Shown here piece after piece: positions 14,894-23,236 of a stretch of 23,284 nucleotides of DNA; positions within the stretch are counted from its first letter, which is position 1, and every line of letters starts with the position of its first letter. The position numbers were made by a program, and so were the translations under genes. This DNA is from Selenomonas sp. (GTDB taxonomy: Bacteria > Bacillota > Negativicutes > Selenomonadales > Selenomonadaceae). The notes under the pieces were generated by a model, which searched no databases, was not told the DNA's origin, and worked only from the letters and a program-made list of their open reading frames with translations. The stretch covers positions 1 to 23,284 of the forward strand of contig NZ_JALFCU010000002.1 in assembly GCF_022771645.1 (NCBI RefSeq), written 5' to 3'.

Positions 14894-15729
14894 TGCGCAT
14901 CATTGACGCCCATCTCCATTTCGGCAAAGAGCCGTATTTTGATGAAATCGCGCGGGCGGCGCAGCATGAAAACACGGAAGCGCATCTGCGAAAGGTCTAT
15001 CAAGAGCTCGGCATCGTGCACGGCATCGTCATGGGCAACCGCCCCGTGGCGGATACGAAGACGACGTATCCGTCCATGCTTTCGTATTGTATCGGCATCG
15101 AGCACAATACGTTGCCAGGCACGGGCGGCTGGCTCGACCCGGATGTCCGTGCGGAGGCGCTGCCGCTCATCGAACGGCATCTCCAGCGCGATACGTGCGT
15201 CGGCATCAAGCTGTATCCCGGCTATGAACATTACTGGATTTACGATGACGCGTTCGCGCCGCTTTACGCGCTCGCCGCGCGCTATGACAAGCCCGTCGCC
15301 GTGCATACGGGCCTCACGGCGTCGCCGGACGGACTCTTGAAGTACAGCCATCCGTCCGTCATGGACGAGGCCGCGACGAAATTTCGCGACGTGCAGTTCG
15401 TCATGTGCCATTTCGGCGAGCCGTGGTATACGGATGCGGCGGCCGTGCTCGAGAAGAATCCCAATGTCGCCGCCGACCTGTCGGGCATCCTCGAAGGGAA
15501 AATCACGGATTTTCCTGCGTTTTACCGGCAGCAGCAGACGTATATCGCGCAGCTCAAGGGCTGGATCTCGTATCTCGGCTGTTACGACCGTTTCATGTTC
15601 GGCACGGACTGGCCGCTCGCGAATCTTGGCGATTACATCACGTTCACGAAGGACATCATCCCCGAGAAGCATTGGCCGGCCGTCTTTGCGGAGAACGCTG
15701 AGCGCATCTACCATTTGAAACTTCATTGA
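14893..15729 (+). CDS. Amidohydrolase family protein (metal-dependent TIM barrel)
   Basis: The 278-residue product belongs to the amidohydrolase_2 group of metal-dependent hydrolases and decarboxylases. It begins DAHLHF (His7, His9) and has GIKLYPGY, VHTG (His138), CHFGEPW (His173) and GTDWPL (Asp239), which together form the usual metal site. The substrate cannot be read from the sequence. ATG at 14893 overlaps the pepT stop by one base and has AAAGGAG upstream. The GTG at 14890 would leave less suitable spacing. It is translationally coupled to pepT. Confidence 0.85.
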   Translation: MRIIDAHLHFGKEPYFDEIARAAQHENTEAHLRKVYQELGIVHGIVMGNRPVADTKTTYPSMLSYCIGIEHNTLPGTGGWLDPDVRAEALPLIERHLQRDTCVGIKLYPGYEHYWIYDDAFAPLYALAARYDKPVAVHTGLTASPDGLLKYSHPSVMDEAATKFRDVQFVMCHFGEPWYTDAAAVLEKNPNVAADLSGILEGKITDFPAFYRQQQTYIAQLKGWISYLGCYDRFMFGTDWPLANLGDYITFTKDIIPEKHWPAVFAENAERIYHLKLH

Positions 15730-15753
15730 TTTTCAGGAGGACATTTTCCCAAT

Positions 15754-16221
15754 ATGGCATTACTCGATATCAAAAAGGCGGGCAACCCCGTCCTGAAGGA
15801 GCATTGTGCGCCCGTCGAGCGCGTCGACAAGCGCCTGCGGAAGCTCTTGGACGACATGGCGGAGACGATGTACGAGGCGGACGGCGTCGGCCTCGCCGCG
15901 CCGCAGGTCGGCGAGCCCATCCGCATGATCGTCATCGACGTGCAGGACGAGCACGGCCTCATCGAGCTCATCAATCCCGTCATCACATATCGCGAAGGCG
16001 AAGCCGTCGATACGGAAGGCTGCCTGTCCGTGCCGAACCTGTTCGGCGAAGTCGAGCGCGCGGCGAAAGTCAAAGTCGAGTTCTTGAACCGGCGCGGCAA
16101 GAAGCAGCACCTCACGGCGACGGGGCTCCTCGCGCGCTGCATCCAGCACGAGTGCGACCACCTCGAAGGGCAGCTCTTCATCGACATTGCGAAGAGCGTG
16201 CACAAGGGGGCGGAGAAATGA
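15754..16221 (+). CDS. def: Peptide deformylase
   Basis: Peptide deformylase removes the formyl group from the N-terminal methionine of nascent proteins. The 155-residue product has the three family motifs: GVGLAAPQ (44-51), EGCLSVP (88-94, metal ligand Cys90) and QHECDHLEG (131-139, ligands His132 and His136, catalytic Glu133). An AGGAGG lies about 13 bases before ATG 15754, slightly far. Its stop overlaps the fmt start (ATGA), so the deformylase and the formyltransferase whose product it acts on are co-translated. Confidence 0.97.
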   Translation: MALLDIKKAGNPVLKEHCAPVERVDKRLRKLLDDMAETMYEADGVGLAAPQVGEPIRMIVIDVQDEHGLIELINPVITYREGEAVDTEGCLSVPNLFGEVERAAKVKVEFLNRRGKKQHLTATGLLARCIQHECDHLEGQLFIDIAKSVHKGAEK

Positions 16222-17156
16222 AGCGCTTCCGCGTCATTTTCATGGGCACGCCGGAGTTCTCCGTGCCGTGCCTCGCGATGCTCGCAGAGACGTGCGACGT
16301 CATCGCCGTCGTCACGCAGCCGGACAAGCCGCGAGGACGCGGGCAGAAACTCACGCCGTCGCCCGTCAAGGCGTTCGCCGCCCAGCATGACATCCCCGTC
16401 TATCAGCCGGAGAAAATCAAGACGGACGAGTTCACGTCAAAGCTCGAGGCGATGAAGCCCGACCTCATGGTCGTCGTCGCGTTCGGGCAGATCCTGTCGC
16501 AGCGCATTCTCGACATCCCGACGTACGGCTGCATCAATGTCCATGCGTCGCTCTTGCCGCGCTATCGCGGCGCGGCGCCGATGCAGTGGTGCGTCATCAA
16601 CGGCGAGCAGGAGACGGGCGTCACGACGATGTTCATGGACGCCGGCCTCGACACGGGCGATATGCTGCGTCGGGCGACATTGCCCATCGGCGAAAACACA
16701 ACGCTTGCGGACGTGCATGATGGTCTTATGGCGCTTGGTGCGGACGTGCTTGGTGAGACGCTCGAAGCGCTGTCGGATGGTACATTGACGCGTACGCCGC
16801 AGCCAAAAGAATCGAACTATGCGCCGATGCTCACGAAAGAGACGGGGCATATCGACTGGGCACAGCCCGCGCAAGCCATCCACAACCTCGTGCGCGGCCT
16901 CGACAGCTGGCCGGGGGCGTATACGTTCCTCGCTGGGAAAAAATACAAGATCTGGCGTACGCGCCGCACGGGAGAGCAGGCGGAGGCTGCGCCCGGCACG
17001 ATCCTCGTGGCGGACAAGAAGACCGGCATGCGCGTCGCGGCAGGCGACGAGGTGCTCGAAATCGTCGAGCTCCAGGCGCCCGGCAAGAAGCGCATGACGG
17101 CGGTAGAGTACCTCAATGGCCACGCCATCCAGCTTCCTGCGCGCTTTGAAGGTTGA
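16218..17156 (+). CDS. fmt: Methionyl-tRNA formyltransferase
   Basis: Fmt formylates initiator methionyl-tRNA using 10-formyl-tetrahydrofolate. The 312-residue product starts with MGTPEFSVP and has the catalytic Asn107, His109 and Asp145 in INVHASLLPRYRGAAP and GLDTGDM. Length is normal, with the C-terminal tRNA-binding domain present. The start overlaps the def stop. It is in the conserved def-fmt-DUF116-rsmB order known from many Bacillota. Confidence 0.97.
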   Translation: MKRFRVIFMGTPEFSVPCLAMLAETCDVIAVVTQPDKPRGRGQKLTPSPVKAFAAQHDIPVYQPEKIKTDEFTSKLEAMKPDLMVVVAFGQILSQRILDIPTYGCINVHASLLPRYRGAAPMQWCVINGEQETGVTTMFMDAGLDTGDMLRRATLPIGENTTLADVHDGLMALGADVLGETLEALSDGTLTRTPQPKESNYAPMLTKETGHIDWAQPAQAIHNLVRGLDSWPGAYTFLAGKKYKIWRTRRTGEQAEAAPGTILVADKKTGMRVAAGDEVLEIVELQAPGKKRMTAVEYLNGHAIQLPARFEG

Positions 17157-17179
17157 GTTCCCAACAGTTGGAGCATCCT

Positions 17180-17992
17180 ATGGAAAACAAAAAACCACCA
17201 TTCGTCGTGCCGGGACGCCCGAAGAAGCGGCTGTTCCTCGGCATGCTTTCTTTGACGACCTTGCTGTTTGCGGTCGTCCTTTTCGTCATTTGGTACATCG
17301 GCGTGCCGGGGCTCGCGTCCATCGAGCCGTGGCTGCCGGCACTCCTCGGGCTGGCGTTTTCGCTTGTCATCTTCTTGACGTTCTTCGGCATCGTCAACAT
17401 GGTGCTGGCCGTCGCTGGCCTGCCGTATGTGCCGTTCATTGAAAAGCAGACGTACGGGCTCATCAACGCGCTGTTCCCGTTCGCCGTGTATCTCGGCCAT
17501 TTTTTCGGCATCAAGCGGCGGAAGCTCGAGGGCTCGTTCATCGCCGTCAGCAATCTGCTGTTCCAGCGCCGCCACATCCGCGTGCCGGCTGCGCGCCTGC
17601 TCGTCGTGACGCCGCATTGCCTGCAGCTCGCGAGCTGCCCGCACAAGATCACGCGTGACCCGCACAACTGCAAACGTTGCGGCGGCTGCGACATCGGCGC
17701 GCTCGTGACGCTGTCCGAGCAGATGGGCTTTCATTTCTTCGTCGCGACGGGCGGCACGCTCGCGCGCCAGATCGTGCGCGACACGCGGCCGAAGGCCGTG
17801 CTCGCCATCGCGTGCGAGCGCGACCTCATGAGCGGCATCCAGGACGTCTATCCGCTGCCGGCCGTCGGCGTGCTGAACATCCGGCCGAACGGCCCGTGCT
17901 ACAACACGCACGTCGACATGGCGCTCGTGCGGCAGCAGCTCGAAGACATCATCATCCCCGAGGAGGAGACGGAGCATGGACCACGTTCGTAA
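17180..17992 (+). CDS. DUF116 family membrane-anchored cysteine-rich protein
   Basis: The 270-residue product matches the DUF116 family, whose function is unknown. Two hydrophobic segments (about 18-40 and 50-80) would anchor it in the membrane. A cytoplasmic cysteine-rich domain follows with Cys147, Cys153, Cys164, Cys167, Cys170, Cys212 and Cys240 (including NCKRCGGCDIG), suggesting an iron-sulfur or zinc site. ATG at 17180 has GGAG 6 bases upstream; the earlier TTG at 17153 overlaps the fmt stop and lacks a site. It overlaps rsmB by 17 bases. Family and position between fmt and rsmB are typical. Confidence 0.88.
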   Translation: MENKKPPFVVPGRPKKRLFLGMLSLTTLLFAVVLFVIWYIGVPGLASIEPWLPALLGLAFSLVIFLTFFGIVNMVLAVAGLPYVPFIEKQTYGLINALFPFAVYLGHFFGIKRRKLEGSFIAVSNLLFQRRHIRVPAARLLVVTPHCLQLASCPHKITRDPHNCKRCGGCDIGALVTLSEQMGFHFFVATGGTLARQIVRDTRPKAVLAIACERDLMSGIQDVYPLPAVGVLNIRPNGPCYNTHVDMALVRQQLEDIIIPEEETEHGPRS

Positions 17993-19307
17993 TCTCGCCG
18001 TGCGCGTGCTCAGCGAAGTGAATGAAGAGGGCGCATACGCAAACGTCGCGCTCGCGCGCAACCTGCGCAAGGCAACGCTCTCGGACGTCGACCGCCGCTT
18101 CCTCACGGAGCTCGCATATGGCGCGGTCAAGGCGACGGGAACGCTCGACTGGATGATCCGCCGCTACGTCAACCGTCCCGTGCGGAAGATCGCGCCGATG
18201 ATCCGCAACATCCTGCGACTCGGCTTTTACCAGATTTTTTACATGGACAAGGTGCCGGCCTCCGCCGCGTGCAACGAATGCGTCGAGCTCGCGAAAAAAT
18301 ACGGCCACCCCGGTACGGTGAAGTTCGTCAACGCCGTCCTGCGCTCGGCCGTGCGCGAGCCGGAAAAGTGCGCGTTCCCGCATGGCAAAGGCCATGCGAC
18401 AGAAGAGCTCGCACTCTCGTCGTTTCATCCGCAATGGCTCGTGAAACGATGGGTGAAAACGCTCGGCTATGACGCGGCGGCGGCCATCTGTGCGTTTGAC
18501 AACGAGGACGCCATGCTGTCGCTCCGCACGAATACGCTGAAGACGACGCGTGAGGCGCTGCTCACACGCTTGCAGGCCGAGGGCGCGGACGTCACGCCGT
18601 CCGTATGGGCGCCCGAGGGCATCCTCTGTACGTCGCACGGCGCGCTCGATACGATGGTTTCGCTTGCCGAGGGACTCTTTCAGGTGCAGGACGAGAGCTC
18701 GATGCAGGTCGCGCACGTCGTTGATCCGCAGCCGGGCGAGTTCGTCATCGACTGCTGCAGCGCGCCAGGCGGCAAGACGACGCACCTTGCGGCGCTCATG
18801 CGGAACGAAGGCCGCATCGTCGCAGGCGACATCTACGAGCACAAACTCGCGCGCATCGATGAGAACGCGCGGCGCCTCGGCATCCGGATCATCGATACGG
18901 AGCTCCTCGACGCGCGCGACATCGGGCGGCGGTTCGCCGGGCAGGCCGACCGCGTGCTCGTCGACGCGCCATGCAGCGGCCTCGGCGTCCTGCGCCGCAA
19001 GCCGGACGCGCGCTGGAAGAAGAACGAAGAGGACATCAAGAAGCTGCCGCAGCTGCAGCTCGACATCCTCGCGAGCGCGGCCGAGGCCGTGAAGCCGGGC
19101 GGCGTGCTCGTCTACAGCACGTGCACGATCGATCGCGCAGAAAACGCGGACGTCGTCGAAGCGTTCCTCGCGACGCACGACACGTTCGCCCTCGCGGAGA
19201 CGGGCACGTTCCTGCCGGCGAAGCCGCGCAAAGAGCGCATGGTGCAGCTCTATCCGCACGTCGACGGGACGGACGGGTTCTTCATCGCGCGCATGGAACG
19301 CAAATGA
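17976..19307 (+). CDS. rsmB: 16S rRNA (cytosine-967-C5)-methyltransferase
   Basis: RsmB methylates C967 of 16S rRNA with S-adenosylmethionine. The 443-residue product has an N-terminal NusB-like RNA-binding domain (about 1-130) and a methyltransferase domain. Visible motifs are CSAPGGKT (261-268, SAM binding), DAPCSGLG (Cys333) and STCT (catalytic Cys383). Length is normal. It is the last gene before a hairpin and the thrS promoter, with its start inside the DUF116 gene. Confidence 0.96.
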   Translation: MDHVRNLAVRVLSEVNEEGAYANVALARNLRKATLSDVDRRFLTELAYGAVKATGTLDWMIRRYVNRPVRKIAPMIRNILRLGFYQIFYMDKVPASAACNECVELAKKYGHPGTVKFVNAVLRSAVREPEKCAFPHGKGHATEELALSSFHPQWLVKRWVKTLGYDAAAAICAFDNEDAMLSLRTNTLKTTREALLTRLQAEGADVTPSVWAPEGILCTSHGALDTMVSLAEGLFQVQDESSMQVAHVVDPQPGEFVIDCCSAPGGKTTHLAALMRNEGRIVAGDIYEHKLARIDENARRLGIRIIDTELLDARDIGRRFAGQADRVLVDAPCSGLGVLRRKPDARWKKNEEDIKKLPQLQLDILASAAEAVKPGGVLVYSTCTIDRAENADVVEAFLATHDTFALAETGTFLPAKPRKERMVQLYPHVDGTDGFFIARMERK

Positions 19308-19329
19308 CAGAAATGACGGAAATGATTTT

Positions 19330-19355
19330 GCCCCGCCCCCTTGACAGGGCGGGGC
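19330..19355 (+). terminator. GC-rich hairpin after rsmB, overlapping the thrS promoter
   Basis: GCCCCGCCC (19330-19338) pairs perfectly with GGGCGGGGC (19347-19355) around an 8-base loop. It lies 23 bases past the rsmB stop and is followed by GTGCATTTT, so the T-run is weak and slightly distant. The thrS -35 hexamer TTGACA is in the loop. Confidence 0.55.
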
Positions 19356-19369
19356 GTGCATTTTATAAT
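19341..19369 (+). promoter_or_regulatory. thrS promoter (perfect consensus)
   Basis: TTGACA (19341-19346), exactly 17 bases, then TATAAT (19364-19369): a full consensus vegetative promoter. The predicted start near 19376 begins the T-box leader. Confidence 0.9.
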
Positions 19370-19375
19370 GAGCAC

Positions 19376-19626
19376 TGTTCACAGGAAAAAGTCTGGAAGA
19401 AGACATGACGACGGGCAGCACGCCCAAAAGAGAGAGGCCGCTGGTGGGATGGCCTTGCGCGTGACCGTTCGTTACCCCTTCGGAGCTGCTGCGGGGAAGC
19501 TTGAGTAACCGCAGCCGGAGCGAATCTCCGTTATCAATGCTGAGCGGCTGCTTTGTACGAAGCGGCAATCAGGGTGGAACCACGAGAAACTGACACCTCG
19601 TCCCTTTGTTGGGGCGAGGTGTTTTT
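19376..19626 (+). promoter_or_regulatory. T-box leader of thrS (threonine tRNA-sensing)
   Basis: The leader carries the T-box core AGGGTGGAACCACG (19571-19584) and then an intrinsic terminator. Stem I shows CACGC pairing with GCGTG around a GGCC/GGCC arm capped by a loop containing GGTG. Directly after the GCGTG strand comes ACC (19464-19466) followed by G, the probable threonine specifier codon. A small CGGAG/CTCCG hairpin (19516-19530) fits stem III. Uncharged tRNA(Thr) would favour the antiterminator and expression of thrS. Confidence 0.93.
19593..19626 (+). terminator. Regulated terminator of the thrS T-box
   Basis: ACACCTCGTCCC (19593-19604) pairs with GGGGCGAGGTGT (19611-19622) and is followed by a run of T. 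It is mutually exclusive with the T-box antiterminator. Confidence 0.9.
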
Positions 19627-19647
19627 GTTGCAAGGAGGAACATTTTT

Positions 19648-21567
19648 ATGCTGAAAATCACGTTGAATGATGGCGCTGTGCGCGAAGTTGCGGAAGGGAC
19701 GACGATCCAGGATTTCGTCAAGTCCGTCAGCAACAGCCTCGCGAAGAAGGTGCTCGCCGCCAAGCTCGATGGCAAGACCGTCGACCTCATGACAAAGCTC
19801 GACCATGACGCGCAGGTCACGTTCCTGACGTTTGACGATGCCGACGGCCGCTGGGCGCTGCGCCACACGGCGTCGCATGTGCTCGCGCAGGCGCTGAAGC
19901 GCCTCTACAAGGCTGACAACGTCAAGCTCGCCATCGGCCCGGCCATCGATAACGGCTTCTACTACGACATCGACATGGACCGCCAGCTCAGCGAAAGCGA
20001 CCTCGCGGACATCGAGAAGGAAATGAAAAAAATCGTCAAGGAGAATCTGCCGCTCGTGCGCAAGGAAGTCTCGCGTGAAGAGGCGCTGAAGCTGTTCTCT
20101 GATCTCGGCGAATCGTACAAGGTCGAGCTCATCAACGATCTGCCTCAGGACGCCCTCATCACGCTCTACACGCAGGGCGAGTTCACGGATCTCTGCGCCG
20201 GCCCGCACGTCGCCTCGACGGGCAAGGTCAAGGCGCTGAAGCTCATGAGCATCGCGGGCGCGTACTGGCGCGGCGACGAGCACAACAAGATGCTCCAGCG
20301 CATCTACGGCACGGCATTTGAGAAGCAGGCCGACCTCGATGCGTATCTCAAGATGCTTGAAGAGGCGAAGAAGCGCGATCACCGCAAGCTCGGCAAGCAG
20401 CTCGATTTGTTCAGCCTGCACGAAGAAGGCCCGGGCTTCCCGTTCTTCCATCCGAACGGCATGGTCATCCGCAATGAGCTCATCAATTATTGGCGCGAAG
20501 TACATCGCCGCTACGGCTACCAGGAGATCAAGACGCCGATGATCCTGAACCGCAAGCTCTGGGAGCAGTCCGGCCACTGGGCGCACTATGCGGAAAACAT
20601 GTACTTCACGAAGATCGACGGCGAAGACTACGCCGTGAAGCCGATGAACTGCCCGGGCGGCATGCTCGTCTACAATTCGCGTCAGCACAGCTATCGCGAC
20701 CTGCCGCTGCGGCTCGGCGAGCTCGGCCTCGTCCATCGCCATGAAAAATCCGGCGAGCTCCACGGCCTGTTCCGCGTGCGCAACTTCACGCAGGACGATG
20801 CGCATCTTTTCGTCACGCCGGAGCAGGTCGAAGGCGAGATCCAGCACACGATCGACCTGTTCGACGAAGTCTACAAGACGTTCGGCCTGACGTACGTCGC
20901 CGAGCTTTCGACGCGTCCGGAGGACTCCATGGGCACGGACGAGGACTGGGAGCTCGCGACGAACGGCCTCCGCAAGGCGCTCGAGCATCGCGGCCTCAAG
21001 TACATCGTCAACGAAGGCGACGGCGCGTTCTACGGCCCGAAGATTGACTTCCATCTGAAAGATTCCATCGGCCGCACGTGGCAGTGCGGCACGATCCAGT
21101 ACGATATGCAGATGCCGGAGAAGTTCGACCTCACGTACGTCGGCGAAGACGGCGAGAAGCATCGTCCCATCATGCTGCACCGCGTCGTCTACGGCTCGAT
21201 CGAACGTTTCATCGGCATCCTCATCGAGAACTACGCCGGCGCGTTCCCGACGTGGCTCGCGCCTGTGCAGGTCCGCATCATCCCGATCACGGACAAGCAC
21301 GCCGACTACGCATACGAACTCAAGAAGAAGATGTTCGACCTTGGCTTGCGCGTCGAGGTGGATGCCCGCAGCGAAAAGGTCGGCTACAAGATCCGCGAAT
21401 CGCAGGTGCTGAAGACGCCGTACACGCTCGTCGTCGGCGACCAGGAAGTTCAGGACCACACGGCCGCTGTCCGCAAGTACGGCGAGAAGGACAGCGCGAC
21501 GATGGGCGTTGATGCATTCATCGCCTACGTGCAGGAAAAAATCGCGACGCGCGCGCCGGAATACTGA
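19648..21567 (+). CDS. thrS: Threonine-tRNA ligase
   Basis: ThrRS charges tRNA(Thr) and edits mischarged serine. The 639-residue product has the full bacterial layout: a TGS domain (1-62), an editing domain with HTASH (His73, His77) and CAGPH (Cys183, His187), and a class II catalytic core. The core contains MNCPGG (zinc ligand Cys335), FRVRNFTQDDAHLF (His386) and the C-terminal HRVVYGSIERF segment. An anticodon-binding domain follows. ATG at 19648 has AAGGAGG upstream; the upstream in-frame ATG at 19606 lies inside the terminator. Expression is under the T-box. Confidence 0.98.
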   Translation: MLKITLNDGAVREVAEGTTIQDFVKSVSNSLAKKVLAAKLDGKTVDLMTKLDHDAQVTFLTFDDADGRWALRHTASHVLAQALKRLYKADNVKLAIGPAIDNGFYYDIDMDRQLSESDLADIEKEMKKIVKENLPLVRKEVSREEALKLFSDLGESYKVELINDLPQDALITLYTQGEFTDLCAGPHVASTGKVKALKLMSIAGAYWRGDEHNKMLQRIYGTAFEKQADLDAYLKMLEEAKKRDHRKLGKQLDLFSLHEEGPGFPFFHPNGMVIRNELINYWREVHRRYGYQEIKTPMILNRKLWEQSGHWAHYAENMYFTKIDGEDYAVKPMNCPGGMLVYNSRQHSYRDLPLRLGELGLVHRHEKSGELHGLFRVRNFTQDDAHLFVTPEQVEGEIQHTIDLFDEVYKTFGLTYVAELSTRPEDSMGTDEDWELATNGLRKALEHRGLKYIVNEGDGAFYGPKIDFHLKDSIGRTWQCGTIQYDMQMPEKFDLTYVGEDGEKHRPIMLHRVVYGSIERFIGILIENYAGAFPTWLAPVQVRIIPITDKHADYAYELKKKMFDLGLRVEVDARSEKVGYKIRESQVLKTPYTLVVGDQEVQDHTAAVRKYGEKDSATMGVDAFIAYVQEKIATRAPEY

Positions 21568-21589
21568 GCCATTTGCGAAATGATTTTTC

Positions 21590-21629
21590 AAGGAGCAGGA
21601 TGTTTTTTCGTCCTGCCCCTTATTTTTTT
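21590..21629 (+). terminator. Rho-independent terminator after thrS
   Basis: AAGGAGCAGGA (21590-21600) pairs with TCCTGCCCCTT (21611-21621) with one mismatch and is followed by ATTTTTTT. It lies 22 bases past the thrS stop. Confidence 0.9.
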
Positions 21630-21829
21630 GGCGAAATGGACGATATAAATCATATACCTGAATTATTCAACGAGGCTCATCAGTGTCTGAATCGCCCCTT
21701 GTCACATCAACATTGTTGAATCCGTTGCGTTCCGCCGACACGCAACCTTCCATATTCCAGAAAAATGGACAGACGGATTGCGTCGCATCAAAAGCAACTG
21801 TCTCGCAATATCAAAGATCGAAAATGCAG
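21630..21829. other. Gene-free segment between thrS terminator and transposase
   Basis: About 200 bases, lower in GC than the thrS side. I see no gene. GTTGCGT (21724-21730) and ACGCAAC (21740-21746) form a 7-bp hairpin without a T-run. One terminus of the transposase element must lie here, but I cannot place it. Confidence 0.5.
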
Positions 21830-23083
21830 CTACGCTACCAATGACAATATTCGCATGTGTGCCTGTCGGAACGTCTCTTGGTACGGACAGCTGCTACACA
21901 GTTTGAAAATCGTCTTGTTCGCGTGCCTTGTCACGCGCCCTGCGATTTTCATCAACCGCAGGCGCAGCTCGTGCGCACGGTAGGACTGCCACTTCCTGTT
22001 CAGGCAGAACCGCCGGAACAGGTTGAAGATGTTGTAGGCGAGCGCGGCAATCCACAAGCGGTTGGCATTCGTCACGAAGTTGCGGCTGCTCATGTGCGTG
22101 AACGCGAACGCGTTCTTGGCTTCCTTGAAAAAGTTCTCCATCGCCCCGCGCTTGCAGTAGGCGGCAATCACTTCTTGCATCGGGGCAGTGAGATTCGTGA
22201 CGACGAACATCAGCGAATCCGGGAACAAGCTCTGCTCCTCGCGCTTGTGAAGCTCGATCTTGCACACGACGCGGCGCTCACGCGACCAGGATTGCGCCTT
22301 GTATGGGAATTCGCAGTAGCGGACGAAATGCGTCTCGTCGCTCCGCGCGGCCTCTGCCGCAACTTCGTCGCAAAGATCCTGCACGTTCTTCATCAAGCGC
22401 GGATTCTGCTTCAGGCGGATGACGTAACGGTAATCATAGGATTCCACAAGGTCGTAAAGCGTCGGCATCGCGAGACCGCTGTCGCCGCGCAGGAGCACAT
22501 TCGTGCCGGGCTCATCATGGTCATATGCTTCGAGCACCGGCTTCATGAACTTGTCAGCGTCCTTTCCACAGTAGTGGTTCCCTTTGCGGAGCCCGATGCG
22601 GACAAGGTCGCCCGTCAATCCGTCAAAAACCGCGATGGGATGGAAGCCGACCGCATCATAGTGGTGGACGTACGCTCCGCCTTCCTGCTCCCCATACGTC
22701 GGGAGCAGCGTCGTGTCCACGTCCAGAACGATGTTTTTCGGATGCTTGCGCTGGTACGCGAGGCGCAAGAGCGCCCGATTCACTTTTTCCAGTTGGCGGA
22801 TGGAATCTTCGTCAAGGCGTGCGGCGAACCGTGACATCGTAGGCTGCGAGGCCAGCCGCTTCTTGCCGAGCAGGAGCCGGAGCATCGGGTCGTGCGCCAG
22901 ATGATCCGCCTCGTCGTCCGTGTCGTAGCCACACAGCAACATGAGCAGCTTTTGTTCCAAGAGGTCGGCGTCATCATACGTCTTCAGGGAGCATGGCGCA
23001 CTGAACGTCTCTTTCGCCATGCGGCTGAAGCCGATGGAGTCCATGAACTCTTTCCAGAGCGCCACGCCAGCATCGGACGTCAT
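21830..23083 (-). CDS. IS1380-type transposase
   Basis: The 417-residue product is a DDE transposase of the IS1380/DDE_Tnp_1 type. It has LDVDTTLLPTYG with the first Asp, VFDGLTGDLV, LLRGDSGLAMP with the second Asp, and KRGAMENFFKEAKN with the Glu. Residues related to the family N-terminus continue upstream of ATG 23083 in the same frame (SNFSINFAGGD), but no ATG, GTG or TTG occurs there before the reading loses character. The true start is uncertain, or this copy has lost it. The ribosome binding site before 23083 is weak (GGCGG). The rest of the frame is intact to its TAG. It is on the opposite strand to thrS. Confidence 0.88.
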   Translation of the reverse strand: MTSDAGVALWKEFMDSIGFSRMAKETFSAPCSLKTYDDADLLEQKLLMLLCGYDTDDEADHLAHDPMLRLLLGKKRLASQPTMSRFAARLDEDSIRQLEKVNRALLRLAYQRKHPKNIVLDVDTTLLPTYGEQEGGAYVHHYDAVGFHPIAVFDGLTGDLVRIGLRKGNHYCGKDADKFMKPVLEAYDHDEPGTNVLLRGDSGLAMPTLYDLVESYDYRYVIRLKQNPRLMKNVQDLCDEVAAEAARSDETHFVRYCEFPYKAQSWSRERRVVCKIELHKREEQSLFPDSLMFVVTNLTAPMQEVIAAYCKRGAMENFFKEAKNAFAFTHMSSRNFVTNANRLWIAALAYNIFNLFRRFCLNRKWQSYRAHELRLRLMKIAGRVTRHANKTIFKLCSSCPYQETFRQAHMRILSLVA

Positions 23084-23162
23084 GTCGCCGCCAGCGAAAT
23101 TGATTGAGAAATTTGACTTGCACTTGATGTTGATGTTTGATAAGCTATAATGGCACCATGAA

Positions 23163-23191
23163 TTAAGACATTGTCGGACAGGTTTTATAAT
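23163..23191 (+). promoter_or_regulatory. Possible promoter of the IS3-type orfA
   Basis: TTAAGA (23163-23168), 17 bases, then TATAAT (23186-23191) precede the ATG at 23237. A second option, TTGATG-16-TATAAT, ends at 23151. Neither -35 is strong. Confidence 0.35.
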
Positions 23192-23236
23192 GAATCTCGT
23201 GGTATACTGGGGAGACCATTGAAAAGGAGATTCATC

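Noticed and set aside
19534..21591. 685-codon minus-strand open frame over thrS
   Set aside because: Antisense shadow of thrS, which has every expected motif.
21704..23136. ACATCAACAT (21704-21713) and its inverse (23127-23136) as IS1380-type terminal repeats
   Set aside because: Only 10 bases match, flanks do not extend it, and the right copy lies within the probable coding start of the transposase.
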